Source of the DNA: Melieria omissa
Lineage: Eukaryota > Arthropoda > Insecta > Diptera > Ulidiidae
Length of the DNA stretch: 64,000 nt
Reading direction: 5' to 3'
Assembly (NCBI GenBank): GCA_963971225.1
Contig: CAXARI010000032.1
Coordinates: 372,001-436,000, forward strand
A program made the position numbers and the translations under genes. Position 1 is the stretch's first letter, and every line of letters begins with the position of its first letter. Below the pieces are notes generated by a model. The model had not been told where the DNA came from. It did not search any database and was given only the letters and a program-made list of their open reading frames with translations. Below are positions 63,401 through 64,000 of the stretch, piece after piece.

Positions 63401-64000
63401 TCGACCACATGATACATCTATATCAGGGGGTGCCCAAAATCTTCTTATGGAAAAGCAAAAACCAATACATGTAAAGTTGCCCAAAAAAAATGCAAACAAA
63501 TTATTTAATTAGTTGAATTAGTTGAAAGCACATTGTGCATTTCGCTTGACCCTTAAAATTATAAGTGAAAAAAATATAATGTTCCCATTTGTCATTGCCG
63601 AAAGGCCAACCAATCGCCAACACAAAAAAGCATACACACAAAAACTACAACAACAAAAGCATCTAATTTTTTTTCATACATACAATTTCTTGAGGCAACA
63701 AAACAAAAATCCGCGCAGCCCCCACACGTGTTGCTTCGTTGCTGTCACAACAACGACTGATTGAAAGAATGCACCTCTGATCTATATAACCAATCAAATG
63801 GTTGTGGAACCTAAGTACGCACAATCACTTTAATCAAAATGGCGTCAAAATTAAGCCAGAGTGACCACCTTTCACCAATTTGGTAAATAAAAAAATATCC
63901 CACCGGCAGCATGATCGAAATTATGGCTCTTAAATCTCGACCCGTTAACGGATTTTAATAATATTATGCCTTATTATTTAGCTAGACTCGTATGCTTTCT
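60415..64000. repeat. satellite monomers to the window end
   Basis: Monomers start at 60415 (1144 bp), 61559 (1198 bp), 62757 (1199 bp) and 63956 (cut at 45 bp). Within the monomer at 61559 the sequence switches from the type at 51800 to the type at 52982 (TATATAAAAAATAATAACC and CTGGATTTTTGAGC at about 62090-62130). The array continues past the window. Confidence 0.9.

Noticed and set aside
1..64000. CRISPR array, bacterial operons, origins
   Set aside because: Repeats are kilobase-scale with no spacer pattern, and the elements are those of an insect genome.

Overview
This window is almost entirely a tandem satellite array with transposable elements embedded in it. I find no host gene. The source is an AT-rich eukaryote, most likely an insect and plausibly a fly. 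The evidence for that is a Ty3/gypsy gag gene without a zinc knuckle, of the insect errantivirus (17.6/297/gypsy) type, with a serine-tRNA-like primer site, plus hAT-like, TTAA-target and tRNA-SINE elements. The lack of genes and the long homogenised array suggest pericentromeric or other heterochromatin, but that is inference.

Layout: (1) 1-1573 is the 5' part of an LTR retrotransposon on the minus strand: LTR, primer site, leader, complete gag, and the start of pol cut by the window edge. (2) 1574-17908 is five near-identical higher-order repeat (HOR) units of 3268 bp (the last 3263). Each has two whole satellite monomers (about 1197 and 1181 bp), monomer ends, and a 621-bp truncated copy of the retrotransposon. 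(3) 17909-41070 is a more disturbed array. It holds a 942-bp TA-flanked element, five copies of a 282-bp TTAA-flanked element (three carrying a 1.53-kb fold-back element), one 518-bp TTAA-flanked element, and one more retrotransposon fragment. (4) 41071-64000 is mostly plain monomers, with a three-monomer HOR of about 3.55 kb, a tRNA-derived SINE present twice, and a segmental duplication of roughly 8-10 kb.

The main discovery is how the monomer is built. The 1181-bp monomer is five diverged subunits of about 180 bp (177, 183, 180, 169 and a truncated 126 bp). The fourth is interrupted by a 338-bp hAT-type element flanked by the 8-bp duplication ATCTATAT. Removing that element and one duplication restores an ordinary subunit. 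The hAT segment encodes on its minus strand a short peptide resembling half of a BED zinc finger. So the array has nested levels: a 180-bp unit, a five-unit block, hAT capture giving a monomer of about 1.18 kb, and 3.3-4.3-kb HORs that captured further elements and copied them.

Coordinates were read by eye from landmarks such as TTAATAATATTATGCC (monomer start), CACGTGTTGC and element ends. Boundaries marked by target duplications should be accurate to a base or two; others are approximate.
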